A stretch of DNA of 64,000 nt from Acidaminobacter sp. Lineage in GTDB: Bacteria; Bacillota; Clostridia; Peptostreptococcales; Acidaminobacteraceae. The DNA is taken from NCBI RefSeq assembly GCF_030247605.1, contig NZ_JAOTSB010000012.1, positions 1 to 64,000 of the forward strand, given 5' to 3'. Positions 44,006 through 52,958 of this stretch are shown here, one piece after another. The position numbers were made by a program, and so were the translations under genes. The notes below the pieces were generated by a model. It saw only the letters and a program-made list of their open reading frames with translations. It did no database searches and was not told the origin of the DNA. Positions within the stretch are counted from its first letter, which is position 1, and every line of letters starts with the position of its first letter.

Positions 44006-44494
44006 TTAGTCGTTCCCGTGTCCAACCCGGTTCTGATCCGCGACACTTTGAATGGCCTGGACAATTTTTTTGTATCCGGTGCACCGGCACAGGTTGCCGC
44101 TGATGCCTTCCTTGATCTCCTCATAAGTCGGCGTTGGATTCTCATCCAGCAGCGCCTTGGCCGTCATGATCATTCCCGGCGTGCAGTAGCCGCACTGCAG
44201 GGCCGCATTGTCAATAAAAGCCTGCTGCAGCGGATCCAGATGCGTGCCGTCCGAAAGGCCCTCAATAGTCTCAATAATGCTGCCCTCTGCCTCAGGTGCC
44301 AGAACCAGACATGCGTTCACTGCCTGCCCGTTCATAATGACCGTGCACGCGCCGCATTCCCCGGCACCGCAGCCTTCCTTGGCGCCGGTCATGTCGAAGT
44401 CTTCCCTGAGCATTTTCAGAAGTGTTCTATTCGGCAGCGTCTCATGCTCAACTTCTTCACCGTTTAAAATAAAACTGACTGTCAGCTTGCTCAT
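44006..44494 (-). CDS. Xanthine dehydrogenase, [2Fe-2S] subunit
   Basis: Small iron-sulfur subunit of 162 residues with two [2Fe-2S] clusters. The plant-type cluster is GCGAGECGACTV plus a later Cys (AVNACLV). The second is in CGYCTPGMIM and GNLCRCTGY. It overlaps the FAD-subunit gene by four bases, and its stop overlaps the longer start of the molybdopterin subunit, showing coupled translation. ATG 44494 follows GGGAGG. Confidence 0.96.
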   Translation of the reverse strand: MSKLTVSFILNGEEVEHETLPNRTLLKMLREDFDMTGAKEGCGAGECGACTVIMNGQAVNACLVLAPEAEGSIIETIEGLSDGTHLDPLQQAFIDNAALQCGYCTPGMIMTAKALLDENPTPTYEEIKEGISGNLCRCTGYKKIVQAIQSVADQNRVGHGND

Positions 44495-45324
44495 GACACC
44501 GCGCCTCCCTTCTCAATCTGTTCGAGTCCGCGCTTCAGCATGACCTTCACCATCTCGAGGCGGTATTCCCTGGAAGCCCGCACGTCATCAATAGGTTTAA
44601 CCTCTGAAACTGCGCAGGAGAGGACTTCCTCCAGGGCTGCCCCTTGATTCAGCAGCGCCTCAGTCTTTGGCAGCCTGACCGGCGTTGGCGCCACAGCGCC
44701 ATAAGAGAGCCTCCAGCCATCCTCCGCCTTCAGCAGCGTCATGCAGACCATGGATAGGTCTACCTCTTTGCGCCTTGCCAGCTTGGTAAACACACCCTGC
44801 CCCGCTGTCTTAGTCACGCGAACCCCTTTGACTATTTCACCCGGTTTCAGGGAAGTTTTTCTCACAAATACAAAAAAATCGCGGATGGGGATCTCCCGCT
44901 CTCCCTCAGGTCCGAACACCTCAAGAACGGCGTCCAGCGCCATGAGCGGCGTCGCCGTATCCGCCAGCGGCGAAGCATTGCAGAGATTACCTATGCAGGT
45001 TGCGCGGTTTCGCACCTGTTTGGAACCCACGGAGAGCGCGGCCTCAGCCAAATAAGGAAAGCTTTTGCCGATGGTCTCATGACGGCCCACCTGATTCAAA
45101 TTTACCGTTGCACCAATATATACAGATTCCTCGTCCTCGCGGATCCGGCTGAGCTGCTCTATGCCTTTGAGATCGATCACCGCTGACGGAAGCGTCAGTC
45201 CGTCGCGCATTCTGACTATCAAATCCGTGCCCCCGTTTAAGAGATGCCCGCCGTCGCCATAGCGAACCAACAGCTCTGAGGCTTCTTTCAGACTTGAAGG
45301 TCTGAAATACTCAAATGGTCTCAT
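44491..45324 (-). CDS. Xanthine dehydrogenase, FAD-binding subunit
   Basis: 277 residues. The FAD-binding domain shows LLNGGTDLIVRMRDGL and ATCIGNLCNASPLADTATPL, with the C-terminal CO-dehydrogenase-flavoprotein domain to the end. Passes electrons from the iron-sulfur subunit to NAD or a ferredoxin. ATG 45324 has GGGGGG eight bases upstream. First gene of the three-subunit operon. No clear promoter could be fixed, although TATAAT occurs at two places in the 163-bp divergent gap with viaA. Confidence 0.95.
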   Translation of the reverse strand: MRPFEYFRPSSLKEASELLVRYGDGGHLLNGGTDLIVRMRDGLTLPSAVIDLKGIEQLSRIREDEESVYIGATVNLNQVGRHETIGKSFPYLAEAALSVGSKQVRNRATCIGNLCNASPLADTATPLMALDAVLEVFGPEGEREIPIRDFFVFVRKTSLKPGEIVKGVRVTKTAGQGVFTKLARRKEVDLSMVCMTLLKAEDGWRLSYGAVAPTPVRLPKTEALLNQGAALEEVLSCAVSEVKPIDDVRASREYRLEMVKVMLKRGLEQIEKGGAVS

Positions 45325-45414
45325 GGTTATAACCCCCCTATGATTTAATTATAGGCCACTTTGATTATCATTATACTCTAAATTTTCTGTCATTTGTCCG
45401 GATTCCTTAGTGAA

Positions 45415-45443
45415 TAGACAACAAGGATTTCGAGTTATATAAT
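45415..45443 (+). promoter_or_regulatory. Promoter of the viaA/ravA-like operon
   Basis: TAGACA, 17-base spacer, TATAAT, 44 bases before the GTG start. Confidence 0.65.
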
Positions 45444-45487
45444 TAAGTCAGCGTTTTCCAATTTGCTCGAAAGGCAGGTGATGTCCC

Positions 45488-47602
45488 GTGTCAGCACAAG
45501 AACAAGCGCCCGCACAAGCTCTGGCTTATACGCCCAGCATTGCAAACGCCGTATCCCGAAACTTGCTTGACGAATACTATTTCGAAACCCTTCGTGATCA
45601 GTCGAAGCTTTTAGCCAGGTATCAAGCTCTGCTGTCAGCCCTCACCCCAGGCTTCACGACGCTTTTGGAGGACCTGTTTTATCTGTTGTATAAAATCGAG
45701 CCCGTCTTGACACCACAGCCTACAGCGGGGCGCGCTGTCATTTCCGGTATGCTGTCCACCACTACCCTCAAAAAACTTAGAGGCCGCACCGCAGGCAATA
45801 CCACCGAAAGTTATCTGGCGCTGAAATTGATGGTGGATGAACTGCTGCTTCATCTCAGGGGCACGGACATCCCAATGCATTTGGAAACCCTGAATAGCGC
45901 GTTGGAAGCGCTCATAGAGACCAGGAATGCCCTTGAAGACAATTTGGGCGCTAAGCTGGAACTAAACGAGGCAGTAAAGCCGGAAGATGCCGGACATCTC
46001 AACCGCTTGAAATCACCCCTTGGACTGTCTCAAAACGCCTCCCTCAGCGAGGTGGCCAGAACGCTGGCTGAGTCACTTAAAGCCCTTTCCGGCAAAAAAT
46101 CCCCTGACTCAATGATGACTGAGAAAGCAGAAGACCAGGCTAAGCCTGCAGCGCCGAAGCCCTCTGACAGAAAGTCGACAGACCTCGACGCCAAACTAAA
46201 GTCGTCGTTGGCACCGGACCTTTCCTCATTCCTGGAAAAACTCGATACGGCCATGAACAGCGATCACCAGGTTCAGGCTGAGCAGGCCGGCGACCGCAAT
46301 CAGCCATCAGAAAAGACCGGCGCTCCGTCACCTGCAGACGAAATGGCGGACCATCTGGCCAATGAGCTGCAGGCATTGTCCATCAAAATGGATGCAAATA
46401 GTACGGCATCCCCGCCCGACACGCTGACGCCTGCCGGATTCGACCTTCAAGAAATGACGGGGGGAGATGTGGATCAAAAGCGGATTGTCGACGGGGCAGG
46501 TCTGGGTGCCCCTGTCTCCTCTACCACACTGGGCTATTCAGGTGACAGCCATTTGGACAGCCGGGGTCAGACCCGTCAAAGTGCCGGCTCTGGCGCAGGC
46601 AGCCTGCAGCAGACCCTGGAACGCCTGAATGAACGCATCTCACATCTTGAAGGACAGATCTCTGAGGTACTCAGACCTCTGGATGTGTCATTGGCAATGA
46701 ACAAGACCATTGACAGCATTGACCGTTTTACTGAAAATCTGAAGTCCTTGGGGGTCAATTCTGACCTGGAGGTGACAGATGATTTCGATCATGTGTTGGA
46801 GCTGTATAAGGCCCTTGGGGAACCATCGGCTATACGTTTTTTGAATAAAGTGGGAAAAAAGCGTGAGATCGCCAAGCGGGCGCAGTATCAGAAAAAGCGC
46901 AAGATGCAGTATATCATTGACAAAGTAGCCGTTGGGGACCGGTTCGACGCCCTGATTGACGAAGAAATCACCACCCTGTCCATGGACGTCTTCAGCGACG
47001 ACTTTTACGACCGTTTCCTGAACCGCAGCCTGCTGGTTTACGAAATGGAAGGCCACGCAGCCCGTGACCGGGGGCCCATTATCCTCTGCTACGACGGATC
47101 GGGATCCATGGAAGGGATCAAAATAGAAGAGACGAAGGCACTGCTGGTCGCGTTCATAGAAGTGGCGCGGATCCAAAAACGCCGTCTGATCACGCTGCAG
47201 TTCGCGTCAAAGACTGAGCCGCTGTACATTCAAGAGTTCAATCCCAATCACGTGACCATTGAGGAGATCATGCGCCTGTTAGGACATTTCATCCGGGGCG
47301 GCACAGATTTTGAAACACCGCTTAAAGCGGCGGTAGAACTGCTTAAGGAGGACCGCTATCGCCGCGCGGACATCCTGATGATCACGGACGGCTTCAGCGA
47401 TATTCGCGATGGGTTCAAGAAAGCGTTTAACCAGTGGAAATCCGCCATGGCTTTCAAGCTGTACGCCATCATTATTCACGGCGAAACTTATGGGGATTAC
47501 GGGGATCTGGGGGAGATTTCAGATGAAATCCTCGAGATCCGCGACCGGGACCTGTCCAACTGGAACGAAAAAATCAGCGCGCAGCTTTTTGAAAAGATAT
47601 AA
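45488..47602 (+). CDS. ViaA-like VWA-domain protein
   Basis: 704 residues from GTG 45488. The C-terminal von Willebrand A domain (about 525-704) has an intact MIDAS: CYDGSGSMEG (Asp536, Ser538, Ser540), then RGGTDFETPLKAA with the Thr, and MITDGFSDI. The N-terminal 150 residues are helical. Between about 190 and 370 lies a low-complexity Ser/Pro/Gln-rich linker, after which RNQKVGKKREIAKRAQYQKK-like basic helices lead into VWA. The size and gene pairing match ViaA, which works with the RavA ATPase. One dispersed GGGTCAGACCC palindrome lies in the linker (46563-46573). Confidence 0.8.
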   Translation: MSAQEQAPAQALAYTPSIANAVSRNLLDEYYFETLRDQSKLLARYQALLSALTPGFTTLLEDLFYLLYKIEPVLTPQPTAGRAVISGMLSTTTLKKLRGRTAGNTTESYLALKLMVDELLLHLRGTDIPMHLETLNSALEALIETRNALEDNLGAKLELNEAVKPEDAGHLNRLKSPLGLSQNASLSEVARTLAESLKALSGKKSPDSMMTEKAEDQAKPAAPKPSDRKSTDLDAKLKSSLAPDLSSFLEKLDTAMNSDHQVQAEQAGDRNQPSEKTGAPSPADEMADHLANELQALSIKMDANSTASPPDTLTPAGFDLQEMTGGDVDQKRIVDGAGLGAPVSSTTLGYSGDSHLDSRGQTRQSAGSGAGSLQQTLERLNERISHLEGQISEVLRPLDVSLAMNKTIDSIDRFTENLKSLGVNSDLEVTDDFDHVLELYKALGEPSAIRFLNKVGKKREIAKRAQYQKKRKMQYIIDKVAVGDRFDALIDEEITTLSMDVFSDDFYDRFLNRSLLVYEMEGHAARDRGPIILCYDGSGSMEGIKIEETKALLVAFIEVARIQKRRLITLQFASKTEPLYIQEFNPNHVTIEEIMRLLGHFIRGGTDFETPLKAAVELLKEDRYRRADILMITDGFSDIRDGFKKAFNQWKSAMAFKLYAIIIHGETYGDYGDLGEISDEILEIRDRDLSNWNEKISAQLFEKI

Positions 47603-47621
47603 TCAGGTGGGGGGAATTCTA

Positions 47622-48863
47622 ATGACCATGGAGCATCGCGACACAAAAAGAGCCGCGCTCGAGACTGGATTATCCGAGAGTCTGGAGCAATTCAGCGGGA
47701 AGCTGAGAGGGATTCGCGACTTTCTGAACCACAAATATTATGAGGTGGATACTTTTGTAGAGTGTATTCTGCTCTCCATGATCTCCAGGACCAACATGAT
47801 TGCCCTTGGGCCTCCGGGGATCGCCAAATCCGCGATTCTCAGGGAAATTGTCAATGTCATTGACTTTGATGTCTTTGAAGGCACACCGTATTTTCACATT
47901 CAGATGGGCACGGACATCAGTCCGAACAACATCCTGGGCGCGCCGGACATTGAGTATTACAAGCGTCACGGCATCATTAAACGTGCGTATCAGGGATTTT
48001 TGCCGGATGCGGCGATTGCCTTCTTTTCTGAATTCTACCGGATCAGCGACCAGGTGGCCAACTCCGGCATCCTGACCATCTTGAATGAGGGCGAATTCAA
48101 AAATGGTACGGATACGGTCAAGACGAACCTGAGGTTTTTCATGGCGGACACCAATTTTTTCCCGAAGCAGCCGGATGATCTGGACGCGGATGAGACGGAT
48201 TACCGCCTCCAGGCCCTCCATGACCGTTTTCTCTCCAGGGTGCTGGTCTCTCCCCTTCAGGATGACGACAACAAAGTCCGCATGATCCTGATGGACGACC
48301 ATGACAGCACGGACCTAAAGCTGAGCCTGAACGATCTGATCTGGATCCAGGATCATCTGGAGCTGGTGGAGCTCCCTGAAGCGATTGCCCGTGCCATGGT
48401 GGAGATCTCCAATACCCTCACTAAGAAGCACAAACTCTTTATCTCACCACGCCGTCTCAAGATGTCCAGAAATTTGATCCGGGCCAGCGCACTGCTCAGC
48501 GGTCGGTTGACTTGCCGGATGGAGGACCTGATGGCCCTTCAGTTTTCGTTCTGGCAGAAGGAAGAAGACATACAGAAGGCGCGTGATTTGATTCTGGACA
48601 CCATAGGCATCCCGGAATCCGATGGCCGAAAGTTCGACAAAATGGCCCTCAGCATTCTGCAGGAGCTGCAGTCCAACATTGACAACACCCACAACCTTCC
48701 GACCTTCAACCCCGAAAAACTCTACCGCCAGGCTGTCAACGACCTGACCAAGCTCCTGGAGATGATCCTGAAAAAGTATCCGGTGCCCGAGGAGCACGCG
48801 GCTGTGGAGAAGGCCTTCCGTCAGGTTGAGGCGGAAATTCGGAAGCTGCAGCTGGAGGCGTGA
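47622..48863 (+). CDS. RavA/MoxR-like AAA+ ATPase with altered Walker B
   Basis: 413 residues from ATG 47622 (GGTGGGGGG upstream); the open frame begins earlier inside viaA. Walker A GPPGIAKS is at 63-70. The Walker B position reads IAFFSEFYR, so the usual Asp is Ser136 while the catalytic Glu137 is kept. Sensor and arginine-finger regions follow (LRFFMADTNFF; LHDRFLSRVLVSP). Family order and the VWA partner gene 19 bases upstream fit a RavA-ViaA chaperone-like pair, here in the order viaA-ravA. The Walker B change is uncommon and could lower nucleotide turnover or magnesium binding. Confidence 0.85.
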   Translation: MTMEHRDTKRAALETGLSESLEQFSGKLRGIRDFLNHKYYEVDTFVECILLSMISRTNMIALGPPGIAKSAILREIVNVIDFDVFEGTPYFHIQMGTDISPNNILGAPDIEYYKRHGIIKRAYQGFLPDAAIAFFSEFYRISDQVANSGILTILNEGEFKNGTDTVKTNLRFFMADTNFFPKQPDDLDADETDYRLQALHDRFLSRVLVSPLQDDDNKVRMILMDDHDSTDLKLSLNDLIWIQDHLELVELPEAIARAMVEISNTLTKKHKLFISPRRLKMSRNLIRASALLSGRLTCRMEDLMALQFSFWQKEEDIQKARDLILDTIGIPESDGRKFDKMALSILQELQSNIDNTHNLPTFNPEKLYRQAVNDLTKLLEMILKKYPVPEEHAAVEKAFRQVEAEIRKLQLEA

Positions 48864-48880
48864 TGGAGACGAAAAGACGA

Positions 48881-48924
48881 GAAACTCGGGTGTCTGCGGC
48901 TTACGCCTATCGACCCCGAGTTTC
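48881..48924 (+). repeat. Hairpin with GTGTCTGCGGCTTACGCC core
   Basis: Arms GAAACTCGGG and CCCGAGTTTC enclose TGTCTGCGGCTTACGCC and TATCGACC. The core matches the units in the anti-sigma gene and the xpt terminator loop. Confidence 0.8.
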
Positions 48925-48939
48925 CTTCCTCCTAAGCAC

Positions 48940-48977
48940 AAAAAGAGACGCTTCAGCCCGAAGCGTCTCTTTTTTTT
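48940..48977 (+). terminator. Strong terminator after the ravA-like gene
   Basis: AAAAGAGACGCTTC pairs with GAAGCGTCTCTTTT around AGCCC, followed by a T-run. The A-run on the other side lets it also end the convergent AEC transporter gene, whose stop it overlaps. Confidence 0.93.
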
Positions 48978-49914
48978 AAATCAGTCCCAAACTCTTGAGC
49001 CCAAAGATCCACAGAAAAATTGTCACGACGGACAGCGCTGAGCCAAAGACCACCAGCTGCCCCGCCAGGACATCATCCGCGTCCATCTGCTGGGCCATGG
49101 TAAAAGTGGAAACCGCCGCGGGCGCGGCATACATGATCACTAAAGTCACGAGCTCCGGACCCGTAAAGCCCAATCTGACACAAAGGGGCACCAGGATCCC
49201 CGGGATCACCACCAGCTTCGAAAACACGCCATAGGCAATATATTTGGTGTTGTCCTTCACGGCACTGAAGTTGAAGGAACCGCCCAGGGCCAAGATAGCC
49301 AGTGGCGTTGCCGCCTTCGCCAGATCGCCAATCGTCTTCTCCACCGCCACAGGCAGGGACAGGCCCACCCGCATGGCCAGAATTCCAGCCAGCGAGCCAA
49401 TAATCAGCGGATTCTTAAAAACGTCCAGAATCAGCTTCCCGGGGCTGATTTTTTTGTTTCTGAAGACCGACAGGACAATAACACTCAGCGCGTTGAAGAT
49501 GGGAACCACGGTCCCAACGACAATGGCAGTGATGCCGGCCCGTTCAGCGCCGTAGATGGAGGCGACAATAGGCAGGCTGAAGATGATGGAATTGCTGCGG
49601 CCTATGCCCTGGATCAGGGTGGCGCGCCTGCGGTTGTCCTTCTCAAGCATCACGGTGACCACTGTAAAGACACCGAAGATGGCAAAGGCGGAGACCGCCG
49701 CGAACAGGATCACGCGGGTGTCGAAGTGGCCATTCGGATCCGTCTGGTAAATATTATTAAACACCAGCGCCGGGAGCAGCGCCTTGAACGCAAGGCTGTT
49801 CAGGACTTTCAGGGATTTTGGATCAAACATGCCGAGATGCTTCAGGCCATATCCAAGCGACATGAGCAGAAAAAGCGGCAGGATGATATTGAGCGAGAAG
49901 ATAAAATTCTGCAT
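48976..49914 (-). CDS. AEC-family transporter
   Basis: Auxin-efflux-carrier family membrane protein, 312 residues, ten likely helices in two five-helix halves. NIILPLFLLMSLGYGLKHLG at the start and GLLAGILAMRVGLSLP-type repeats in the middle fit the family; many bacterial members move malate or other dicarboxylates. A C-terminal pattern AAPAAVSTFTMAQQMDADDVLAGQLVVFGSALS is highly typical. ATG 49914 has only a weak ribosome site (GAGAGG). Convergent with the ravA-like gene. Confidence 0.88.
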   Translation of the reverse strand: MQNFIFSLNIILPLFLLMSLGYGLKHLGMFDPKSLKVLNSLAFKALLPALVFNNIYQTDPNGHFDTRVILFAAVSAFAIFGVFTVVTVMLEKDNRRRATLIQGIGRSNSIIFSLPIVASIYGAERAGITAIVVGTVVPIFNALSVIVLSVFRNKKISPGKLILDVFKNPLIIGSLAGILAMRVGLSLPVAVEKTIGDLAKAATPLAILALGGSFNFSAVKDNTKYIAYGVFSKLVVIPGILVPLCVRLGFTGPELVTLVIMYAAPAAVSTFTMAQQMDADDVLAGQLVVFGSALSVVTIFLWIFGLKSLGLI

Positions 49915-49964
49915 GGGGTGACCGTCCTCTCGGTATGACTTATGTCGTTTGGATCAGTGTTTTG

Positions 49965-50015
49965 GCCGATGGAAGCCTGAACGGGGCAGTGAGGGTGAAT
50001 CAAGCGACCATCGGT
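49965..50015. repeat. Inverted pair of GCCGATGG repeats
   Basis: GCCGATGGA at 49965 faces GACCATCGGT ending at 50015 across about 35 bases, in the 128-bp gap between the MBL and AEC genes. On the minus strand the second arm continues ACCGATGGTCGCTTG, then CACCCTCACTGCCCC. Confidence 0.65.
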
Positions 50016-50042
50016 TAAACAGCTCTGTTTTTTTGGTTTGGA

Positions 50043-50666
50043 TTACAAGTGCCGCTCCAGGCCCGCACGCACGTCCGCCATCATGGCCGGGGCGTCATGA
50101 CCGGGATAGAGCATCCAGTCATCCGCCCATTCCTTCAGGGCTTTCCGGATCGAGGCCTTCATCTGGGCGTCGCTGCCGCTGTACAGGTCGGTGCGGCCTA
50201 CGTCATCGCTGAAAATAGTGTCTCCCGTAAACACCACGGGGGCATTCTCGAGCCTCAGGCAAATGCTGCCGGCTGTGTGGCCCGGAGTGTGCAGGACCTG
50301 CAGGGCGTGACTGCCAAAGGGAATCCTCTGCCCGTCTTCAAGACCGACATCCGCCGTCAACCGCAGATCGCGCTCGCCGGAATGATTGTAAAAGGGTGTC
50401 ACGAGGAGCTTCGCCTCAGCCCTATGGGCCATGAGGGGGCAGTCATACTGTTTTCGCAGCGCGGCTGCGGCGCCAATATGATCCCAATGTCCATGGGTAA
50501 GAATGATGCCGATGGGCTTTAAACCCTTCTCATGCACCACTTTCATTATCTTTTTCTTCTCGTCGCCCGGATCCAGGATCAGCGCTTCTTTCGTCTCTTC
50601 ATCATAGACAAGGTAGGCGTTGGTCTGATGGGATCCCAGGGCGCGCTGCCATAAACCGTAAGTCAT
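50043..50666 (-). CDS. MBL-fold metallo-hydrolase (glyoxalase II-like)
   Basis: 207 residues. Metal motif ILTHGHWDHIGAA (HXHXDH), later His in LHTPGHTAGSICL, and Asp in FTGDTIFSDDVGRTDL, which is the YcbL/GloB-like pattern; substrate could be hydroxyacyl-glutathione-type thioesters. It starts one base after the hflC stop (ATG 50666, AGGAGAG upstream) and so is the third gene of an hflK-hflC operon. Confidence 0.93.
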   Translation of the reverse strand: MTYGLWQRALGSHQTNAYLVYDEETKEALILDPGDEKKKIMKVVHEKGLKPIGIILTHGHWDHIGAAAALRKQYDCPLMAHRAEAKLLVTPFYNHSGERDLRLTADVGLEDGQRIPFGSHALQVLHTPGHTAGSICLRLENAPVVFTGDTIFSDDVGRTDLYSGSDAQMKASIRKALKEWADDWMLYPGHDAPAMMADVRAGLERHL

Positions 50667-50667
50667 A

Positions 50668-51684
50668 TTACTCTCCTGTCAGATATTTCAGATAAGGCGA
50701 ATTGATTGGGAGCAGCAGCACCGTTTCGCCATTGATGGTCGTCTTGTAGGAAGTCAGCGTCCGGTAGAGATTAAAGAATTCCGGATCCTTGCTGTAGGCG
50801 TCATTGTAGAGTCGGGCGGCTTCCTTTTCGCCTTCGGCCTGAATGGTCTTGGCATCCGCCTCCGCTCTGGACAGCATTTCTGAGACTTCACGGTCTGTTT
50901 CCGCCCGGATCTTCAGCGCTTCTGCGTCACCCTGAGACAGGTACTGCTGGGCGGTACTTTCACGCTCGGAGATCATGCGCAGGAAGACAGATTCTTCGTT
51001 GGCAGCCGGGAGATCCGCGCGCTTCATCTTAATGTCGATCAACTCGATGCCGCTTTCATTTTTAATTAGGGTGTCATTGACCTGTCCCTTGACAGTGGTA
51101 TCAATGCCGCCTCGAGCGGTGACACGGTCTTTGATGATATCTACATAGTTCATTTTGCCCAGCTCAGTGCGGATGCTGGAGTAGACAATGTCACCCAGCC
51201 GGCTCTCAGCCGCGCTGAGGGTTCTGAGGGATTCGATCATCTGAATAGGGTCAGTGATCTTCCAAAGGCTGTAATAGTCAACCATGATGCGCTTCTTGTC
51301 CAGAGTGTTGATTTCAGCCGGCGGCACATCGTAAACCAGAGTATACTTAGGCAGGCGGGTAATGGTTTGGACAAACGGGGTCTTGAACTTTAATCCCGGC
51401 GCGTCAATTATTTTCACAATCTCGCCAAACTGCCGAACAATGATGAATTCGTTGGCTTTGACTATAAAGAGGTTGCTTTGCACAAAAACCGCGAGGATGA
51501 CCATTAAGAAGACCACTGGGATGATCTTAGGAAATGAGCGGTTAGCGGGGCGAGGGCTGGGATTCGGGTTTTCGGGGTTGGTCCTTTGACCATCAGCCGC
51601 ATGAGGCCTTTGGGCTTTGTTGGCGGCCATACCCTTCTTGATCTCCTCAATGATGACCTGGATCACGTTGTCGAGCTTACTCAT
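50668..51684 (-). CDS. hflC: SPFH/Band-7 membrane protein HflC-like
   Basis: 338 residues from ATG 51684 (MSKLDNVIQV), overlapping the hflK stop by eight bases. One membrane helix (about 50-70: IIPVVFLMVILAVFVQSN), then the SPFH domain (VKANEFIIVRQFGEIVKII; MKRADLPAANEESVFLRMISERE) and a coiled coil. HflK/HflC form a large complex that restrains the FtsH protease in proteobacteria. In this Firmicute the same pair is present, with an extra Pro/Asn-rich N-terminal stretch before the helix. Confidence 0.9.
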   Translation of the reverse strand: MSKLDNVIQVIIEEIKKGMAANKAQRPHAADGQRTNPENPNPSPRPANRSFPKIIPVVFLMVILAVFVQSNLFIVKANEFIIVRQFGEIVKIIDAPGLKFKTPFVQTITRLPKYTLVYDVPPAEINTLDKKRIMVDYYSLWKITDPIQMIESLRTLSAAESRLGDIVYSSIRTELGKMNYVDIIKDRVTARGGIDTTVKGQVNDTLIKNESGIELIDIKMKRADLPAANEESVFLRMISERESTAQQYLSQGDAEALKIRAETDREVSEMLSRAEADAKTIQAEGEKEAARLYNDAYSKDPEFFNLYRTLTSYKTTINGETVLLLPINSPYLKYLTGE

Positions 51685-52624
51685 TTGCCTCACCGCCTTT
51701 CTTCAGCTGGTCCAGCGGCAGATAATTGACGGTGTTGCCGCCGCCCTCCTGCATGATGTAGATCTGAACGTCCGGCAGGATCTGCTCGAGGGTCTCGATG
51801 ATCAGGCGGTCACGGGTGATAGTCTTATTGGTCACGTATTCGGAGTAGATGGCGTTGAACTGGGCAACGTCACCCCGGGCCTGCTCGATGCGGGCGACCT
51901 TGTCCCCTTCCGCGCGGCTGATGAGGGCGGCCTTCTGGCCTTCAGCGGTGTTGATCTTTTCATTGCGGTAGCGGTTGGCCTGGTTGATTTTTGTGATGCG
52001 CTCCTCGCGGGCGGAGGCGACTTTTTTGAAGGCATCGCTGACCTGCTCGTTAGGGAGGTCGACGTCCTGGAGGTTGACGTTTCGGATGGCGACGCCAATC
52101 TGATAAGTCTCCACCAGGGACACCAGCGTGTCTCTCGTGTCGTTCATAATGCGGGTACGGCCGTCTGTCAGGGCGTCATCCACCACCGAGCTGCCTATGA
52201 CGCCGCGCAGGGCGCTGGAGGTGGCATTCATAAGGATCTTGACGGGATCCTCAGTATTGTAAAGAAAAGCGATGGGATCGACGATCTGCCACTGGACTTC
52301 CAGATCCGCCAGGATGATATTCTCATCTCCTGTAATCATTTTGGCGTCCTTTTCCTGAAGGACTGCGCCATCAGGTCCTTCCTGGCTTTCTTCATAGCCA
52401 AAAGTCAGTGAGAAGGTTTCTCTGGAGAGCTTGCGAACATTCTGGATTGGATATGGCAGCTTGAATCTGAGTCCCGGCTGAACCAGGTTGGTGTCCGGCT
52501 TGCCAAAGGTCTCGAGGATGGCGTATTCCGTTTGGTCCACCGTGTAGAAGCTGGTGCCGCCGAGCCAGATTATTACCGCTGCGACTAGGATTAGAGCAAA
52601 AAACGTGGGCGTTCGTTTGGTCAT
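51677..52624 (-). CDS. hflK: SPFH/Band-7 membrane protein HflK-like
   Basis: 315 residues. A single N-terminal membrane helix (FFALILVAAVIIWLGGTSFY) precedes the SPFH domain (TVDQTEYAILETFGKPD; VNLQDVDLPNEQVSDAFKKVASAREERI). Two adjacent ATGs occur; the second (52624) gives the better spacing to AGGAGG. It is the first gene of an hflK-hflC-MBL operon. Inner-membrane complex partner of HflC. Confidence 0.9.
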   Translation of the reverse strand: MTKRTPTFFALILVAAVIIWLGGTSFYTVDQTEYAILETFGKPDTNLVQPGLRFKLPYPIQNVRKLSRETFSLTFGYEESQEGPDGAVLQEKDAKMITGDENIILADLEVQWQIVDPIAFLYNTEDPVKILMNATSSALRGVIGSSVVDDALTDGRTRIMNDTRDTLVSLVETYQIGVAIRNVNLQDVDLPNEQVSDAFKKVASAREERITKINQANRYRNEKINTAEGQKAALISRAEGDKVARIEQARGDVAQFNAIYSEYVTNKTITRDRLIIETLEQILPDVQIYIMQEGGGNTVNYLPLDQLKKGGEANE

Positions 52625-52765
52625 CATAGGCCTCCTGTTTGAAAGTGTGTGATGTGCTTGGGTACAGATAGTGTTGTGAGAGATCCTTTTTGTGCAAGGT
52701 CGTCATTGACTGTTCTGTCATGGTGGGTTGATTGGGGCTGTTGCAGCAGAACACACATCACTTTA

Positions 52766-52794
52766 ATTCTGAAGGTTTTTGTGGCTTTAGTCAA
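52766..52794 (-). promoter_or_regulatory. Possible promoter of the hflK operon
   Basis: Minus strand TTGACT, 17 bases, CAGAAT, about 140 bases upstream of hflK. Weak -10. The rest of the 52628-52958 gap is AT-rich and holds only this and the pirin promoter. Confidence 0.35.
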
Positions 52795-52886
52795 TTGAAC
52801 ATGCAAAATATTTTCTATAAACCGAATTTAATCAGAATGGGATGAAAACGCTATGTCATAGCATTTAAAATGATTTAAAAAAGCTA

Positions 52887-52915
52887 TTGATTTTATTACT
52901 AATTAGTAGTATATT
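52887..52915 (+). promoter_or_regulatory. Pirin gene promoter with a palindromic operator
   Basis: TTGATT, 17-base spacer, TATATT. The spacer contains the perfect 12-base palindrome TACTAATTAGTA (52897-52908), positioned to block RNA polymerase, as for MarR- or HxlR-type repressors. Confidence 0.7.
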
Positions 52916-52958
52916 GTTGTTAGATGATAACAACTCTCAACTATAGGAGGACTTCACC

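Noticed and set aside
45325..45414. Promoter for the xanthine dehydrogenase operon
   Set aside because: Two TATAAT sequences occur on the minus strand but neither has a matching -35 at 16-18 bases.
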